NCBI GenBank assembly: GCA_001931875.2
Contig: MSJH02000540.1
Coordinates: forward strand, 96,337 to 160,336
Direction: 5' to 3'
From: Byssochlamys sp. IMV 00236
Taxonomy: Eukaryota > Ascomycota > Eurotiomycetes > Eurotiales > Thermoascaceae
Length of the DNA: 64,000 nt
Of this stretch, positions 60,044 to 64,000 are shown in pieces (within the stretch, counting starts at the first letter, position 1; every line of letters begins with the position of its first letter). Both the position numbers and the translations under genes were made by a program. The notes below the pieces were generated by a model. The model did no database searches, was not told where the DNA came from, and worked only from the letters and a program-made list of their open reading frames with translations.

Positions 60044-60524
60044 GACGAGCTGAACGACAATGTAGAAGATAGGAAAACCAACGAAGAGAACGACAGGTCA
60101 CAAGAAGATGAGGAGAAACACAAGAAACAAAACAAGAAGGATATGGAGACGCTCTGGATGAGAGAGGCGTCGTGAGGGCACGTTGGCGATGAAGGGAATG
60201 GAAGGGGATCGAGGAGATGACGAGACGAAGCGAGGCGATGCGGCGACCTCCACACCTCAGGCAGCCAACAGTCTGGAGTTCCAGTCGGAGATGCTCGATT
60301 TCTTTGCGGATCGTCGAGAAAACGCTCTGGCTCGACTCTGTGCGCCCCAGTACTAGGTCTTCTTTTCCTTATTTTATTTTTGATCTTTCCTGGTTCCGAT
60401 ACCCTTCCTTGATTCGAGTTCCTTGTGCACGCATTCGCAAGAGGATTCCGCTGTCCATTCAGCGTTCGCCATCTCCAGAAGTCCGTCCCGTGCTCGGTTC
60501 ATCAATCAACGCAGGTTATTCACA
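60044..60524. promoter_or_regulatory. Divergent promoter region of bsd2-like and UQCC2-like genes
   Basis: 481 bp between two start codons pointing apart. No CACGTG or other motif that I can name with confidence. No gene seen. Confidence 0.45.
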
Positions 60525-60973
60525 ATGTCCAAACCGGTAAGATTCATATACTTTCTCCAAAATAATACCATAGCCCTTATATCGTACATCCATTGCTAAC
60601 CCTCTAATCACACCAGTCGCTCCGTCCGCAATCAATCCAGTCCCGGATAACTCACATCATCAACCACTGGCCCTCCGACCCCGTTCGCCCCGCGTCAGTC
60701 TCCGTTCAGAACTACCTACAGAGCAAGCTCGCCCAGGCCTCACCAGACAAGGGCTCACAAGCTGCCCCGATCTCCCAATCATCCCTTGATGCGCTTTCAT
60801 CCCTGCTCGAGGACCGTTATGCGAGGCGGTATCCGCTACCAGCGAAACTGCGCCGGCCGGCCAGCGACCCCGACCATTACGACAAGGTGGTGCAGGAATT
60901 CGAGATGGCACCGCGCAGAGACTGGTGGGGACGAGTGACGACGAAGATGAGAGGACTTTTTAGGTTCCAGTAA
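60525..60973 (+). CDS. Complex III assembly factor, UQCC2/Cbp6-like
   Basis: Two exons: 60525-60536 (12 nt, MSKP) and 60617-60973, joined by an 80-nt intron with GTAAGA and CCAG; 122 aa. Residues about 10-70 match the pattern of UQCC2: helix RITHIINHWPSDPVRP, then VQNYLQSKLAQA, LSSLLEDRYARRYPLP. UQCC2 and yeast Cbp6 bind the nascent cytochrome b with UQCC1/Cbp3 in mitochondria and are needed for complex III assembly. The protein is basic overall, without a classical presequence (Cbp6 also lacks one). Identification rests on this short motif pattern. It is divergent from the bsd2-like gene and convergent with the CoA-transferase gene. Confidence 0.65.
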
Positions 60974-61421
60974 AGAAAACGACCTCGGAAGTTGCGAATT
61001 AAGAAAATGAGCAGAATCTGGTGACAGGAGAGGGATATCGAAGGGGAATGGGAGTTTTCCGAAATTTTTACTTTTCCCAGGGATGTAAAATGGGTTTGGT
61101 TCATGCATGCAATGCTCTCTGTTTTTATTTTGTATACTATGACTGCTACTGCCCTGTACCACCACTACCCAAAGGGGGATAGGCGTTTTCATACGCAAAG
61201 AGATATCTGGCATTGAATATTGCTTCACGCATCGATGCGCACTAAATTAACTATTTCTTAGTACTTACTAATATAGCTAGGGGATGCTGGGTTTATATTA
61301 TCTATAAGGGCCTATCCATCATCGTCTACTGCTGCCTTACTGACATACTACTTGCCGTGGACAACCCATCAAGAGCAAAGGAACATAGATCATCTATGGA
61401 ACACATTTTAAAAGGGGGTAT
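60974..61421. other. Intergenic between convergent genes
   Basis: 3' regions of the UQCC2-like and CoA-transferase genes. No gene seen. Confidence 0.65.
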
Positions 61422-63096
61422 TTATAGCATTGGCTTCAAGTCATCTGCCACCTTGAACGGAGCCTCAGTCTTAGCCCGCACCTCGTCAACCGTAACACCG
61501 TCCGCAATCTCCACCAGCGTCAGTCCATCGGTGAAATCAACGTCAAAGACACCCAGTTCTGTGATTATGCGGCTGACGCAGGCTCTGCCCGTCAGCGGAA
61601 ACTCGCACTGCTTGAGAATCTTGGGGTTTCCTTTCTTATCCGTGTGCTCCATGGTCACTACGACCTTCGTTGCGGCTGGGTTGGAGACAAGGTCCATCGC
61701 TCCACCAAAGCCCTTGATTTTTCCGGGAAGCATCCCTGAGAAGAACAGTTAGATATCACTTCCTTCAGACATGATAACGAGGGGATATACTTACAGTTGG
61801 CCAGGTCACCCTTGGCGCTAACCTGCATGGCACCCAGGATGGTGAGATCGATTCTTCCTGCGCGGATCATGCCAAAGGACTCATCGCTGCCAAAGCATGC
61901 GGCACCTGGGAGCAGCGTCACAGTCTCCTTTCCAGCGTTGATCAGATCAGGGTCCTCCTGGCCTTTCTTCGGGTAGGGGCCGAGACCCAGGATTCCGTTC
62001 TCCGACTGCAACATCACCTGCACGGACGGATCCACGAAGTTGGGCGCCAACATAGGCATACCAATCCCCAGGTTGGCGTACATGCCGTTCTTGAACTCCT
62101 TGGCTGCTCGACGGACAATGCGCTCACGCTTGTTGGCAGTGTCTCCCTTACCCAAGGCGGACATATCGGCGCCGTCTTCCTTCGCAAAGGTATACTTTTC
62201 GATATTCTTCGCCTCCGTGCTCTGGATGACACGCTTGACATAGATACCGGGAAGGTGTACCGCCGCAGGCTCTATCTCACCCACTTCAACGATGTTCTCT
62301 GCCTCGACGATGGTCATTTTCGCATTGCGACCCATGGCTCCGTTGAAGTTGGCGGCGGCGTATCGGAACTGGCAGTTACCAAGCTTGTCCGCTTTCCAGG
62401 CCTTCACAAAGGCGTAGTCTCCTTTGATTGACTCTTCCATGACATAGCTCTTCCCGTCGAAGACTTTGACATCTCGTGGTTGACTGTAGAGGGCGACGGT
62501 ACCATCGCTGTTGTGTTTCAGAGGCAGATCGCCAGTCTGCACGACAGTGCCGAACGCAGCAGGCGTGTAGAAAGCAGGAATTCCAGCTCCTCCGGCACGG
62601 CACCTCTCAGCTAGTGTCCCCTGGGGTGTCAACTCCAATTCAATCTCGCCGGTCAGGTACATGCGTTCGAAGGTCTTGTTTTCTCCGACGTAGCTGGCGA
62701 TCATCTTCTTGATCTGCTTGCTCTGCAGGAGCAGACCTAGGCCTGAACCGTCCACACCCGCATTATTACTGACGGCCGTCAGGCCGGTGATGCGTGGGTT
62801 TTCTCTAACGGCATTGATCAGTGTATCTGGGACACCGCAGAGACCGAATCCGCCTGCCAGAAGAGTCGAATTTGACTTCATATCTTTGATGGCCTCTGCA
62901 GCCGAGGGCAAGACTTTGTTGATCTCATTCCGCCGGAGAGTAGTGGAGAATGCTCGAGCGAGAAATCGCTGATGCTGCGAGAACAGAACTGTCAGAATGG
63001 ATCGCCAGGTGGGCAAGGTACTGTTCACCCTACCTTGTTGACATCGGACGAAAACTGCCTGGCAAGCCGTAGGCACGTTGCTACTTGAGACGGCAT
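61422..63096 (-). CDS. Succinyl-CoA:3-oxoacid CoA-transferase (SCOT), mitochondrial
   Basis: Three exons: 63096-63034, 62974-61795 and 61735-61422 (518 aa; human OXCT1 is 520). It moves CoA from succinyl-CoA to acetoacetate in mitochondria, the rate-setting step of ketone-body use. The start [20 protein letters not shown], then [15 protein letters not shown], is a plausible mitochondrial presequence (Arg/Ser-rich, no acids early on). The alpha-like half begins at [33 protein letters not shown]. The beta-like half carries [13 protein letters not shown], with Glu346 in the position of the catalytic Glu that forms the CoA thioester. The linker between the halves has DMSALGKG. The last exon junction is inside [19 protein letters not shown]. 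Fungi with this enzyme probably use it in acetoacetate or amino-acid catabolism. Confidence 0.93.
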
Positions 63097-64000
63097 TGTG
63101 ATTGAAATCTGATCACCTCGAGACTGTGACGATTCTCTAAACTCCCTTTTTGCCCCCGTAGAGCAGTTCAATATGAAATAGATAACTACTCCTGCACTTC
63201 TGTGAGGGCGGAATTGGTCCGTCAGTGATTCGGAGCGTGTTCCGCAACCTGGTTGTTCCCCACGGCCAATAATTTCCGGGGAAAAAAAGAAAAGAGACCA
63301 AAAGAAAAAATTGTCTACGACAGCAAAGTAGAAAAGAGAGAGCTCTCTAGCTGGCTGGCGGGTGCTAAATATAAAGGATAGAATTCTTGTCTGTCCCGTC
63401 TGTGTATACTAAGTATGCTTTACCCCGGTTTTTCCATCCCCGCACGCGGCTTTCATCGGCTGCCACATCAAACATTCCCGAGATCCTCTCCACATGGAAT
63501 GCACTGGATCGCTGAGATAGGCGCTGATAAGTATTGAAAAATGATTATAACGAGTTTTCTATATAAAAGAAACCATACCCAAAGATCTACGAAGCACATC
63601 TTGCTCATCATTGTAGAGGGCATTAGTTAGTGTCCTGACGCCCTGATAACGTACGCTTAGCCGCGGGTATTTCTCACTCCACCTGAAAGGCACCTCTCTT
63701 CTGATAATGGATACTGAAGTGAGATCGCCATCCCAAGCAGGGTCACTTCTGAAGATAGTATCGGGGACACTCAAGTGCTGTCACACCCCTTTCCAAGTTC
63801 CGCCTCGGCCGCGATATAGTTATTGGTACCGGCAGAGCCCTTACCCGATAGACGGATCTTAGATCAGGAACGCGATCTAGATACGTGGCAGTAACTATGG
63901 TTACTCTACGACTGCGTTGATCTCACTTCCACACCTAACTACAACGACCGCCATCCATCACTGCTCGAAAACTTGCATGCATCGGTGCTAGCATCGAGTT
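63097..64000. other. Intergenic, right edge, CoA-transferase promoter
   Basis: Upstream sequence of the CoA-transferase gene. No coding frame above 75 codons and no motif that I can name. The next gene, if any, lies outside the window. Confidence 0.55.

Overview
This window is nuclear DNA from a filamentous ascomycete. The best fit is an Aspergillus-type species of Eurotiales. The evidence is short GT-AG introns of about 50-70 nt, compact genes on both strands, and proteins that match Eurotiomycete families throughout: Hsp90, MpkA, a Wsc1-type sensor, a NUC-1/PalcA bHLH factor, and Zn2Cys6 and C2H2 regulators. There are no bacterial operons, CRISPR arrays or intact transposons. Gene models were built by hand from reading frames, splice signals and codon phase; none has been checked against RNA. 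|| Layout. 0-9 kb: the 5' end of a gene that leaves the window on the left, a small conserved unknown gene (3.3-3.7 kb), a G3BP/Nxt3-like NTF2+RRM protein (5.8-7.6 kb), and a broken short-chain dehydrogenase (8.7-9.1 kb). 9-24 kb: Hsp90 with heat-shock elements and a probable 5' leader intron, a DHCR24/DWF1-like FAD oxidoreductase, a septin-like GTPase with a C-terminal membrane segment, and a PalcA/NUC-1-type bHLH factor. 24.8-26.4 kb: a Zn2Cys6 regulator broken by at least three frameshifts. 26.4-35.8 kb: a gene desert of about 9 kb. 35.8-41.8 kb: a C2H2 plus fungal-TF-domain regulator and a Wsc-type cell-wall sensor. 41.8-46.5 kb: intergenic. 46.5-55.1 kb: phosphatidylserine synthase, H/ACA protein Gar1, threonyl-tRNA synthetase (divergent from gar1) and the MAP kinase MpkA. 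55.8-63.1 kb: an unknown proline- and serine-rich protein, a Bsd2/NDFIP-like PPxY membrane adaptor, a UQCC2/Cbp6-like complex III assembly factor and a mitochondrial succinyl-CoA:3-oxoacid CoA-transferase. || How the genes relate. Most are unlinked housekeeping functions: translation and ribosome biogenesis (ths1, gar1), phospholipid synthesis (cho1), mitochondria (SCOT, UQCC2-like) and protein quality control (hsp90, bsd2). One functional theme stands out: the Wsc sensor and MpkA are the two ends of the cell-wall-integrity pathway and lie 12 kb apart. Slt2-type kinases are known Hsp90 clients in yeast, and hsp90 is also here. The regulatory relics (SDR, Zn2Cys6) border the desert and the intergenic stretches, which suggests accessory genes are being lost. 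I did not find a convincing new multi-gene system. The best leads are the membrane-anchored septin-like GTPase, the two pseudogenes, the GC-AG intron with a microexon in cho1, and the recurrent TACGGAGTA palindrome.
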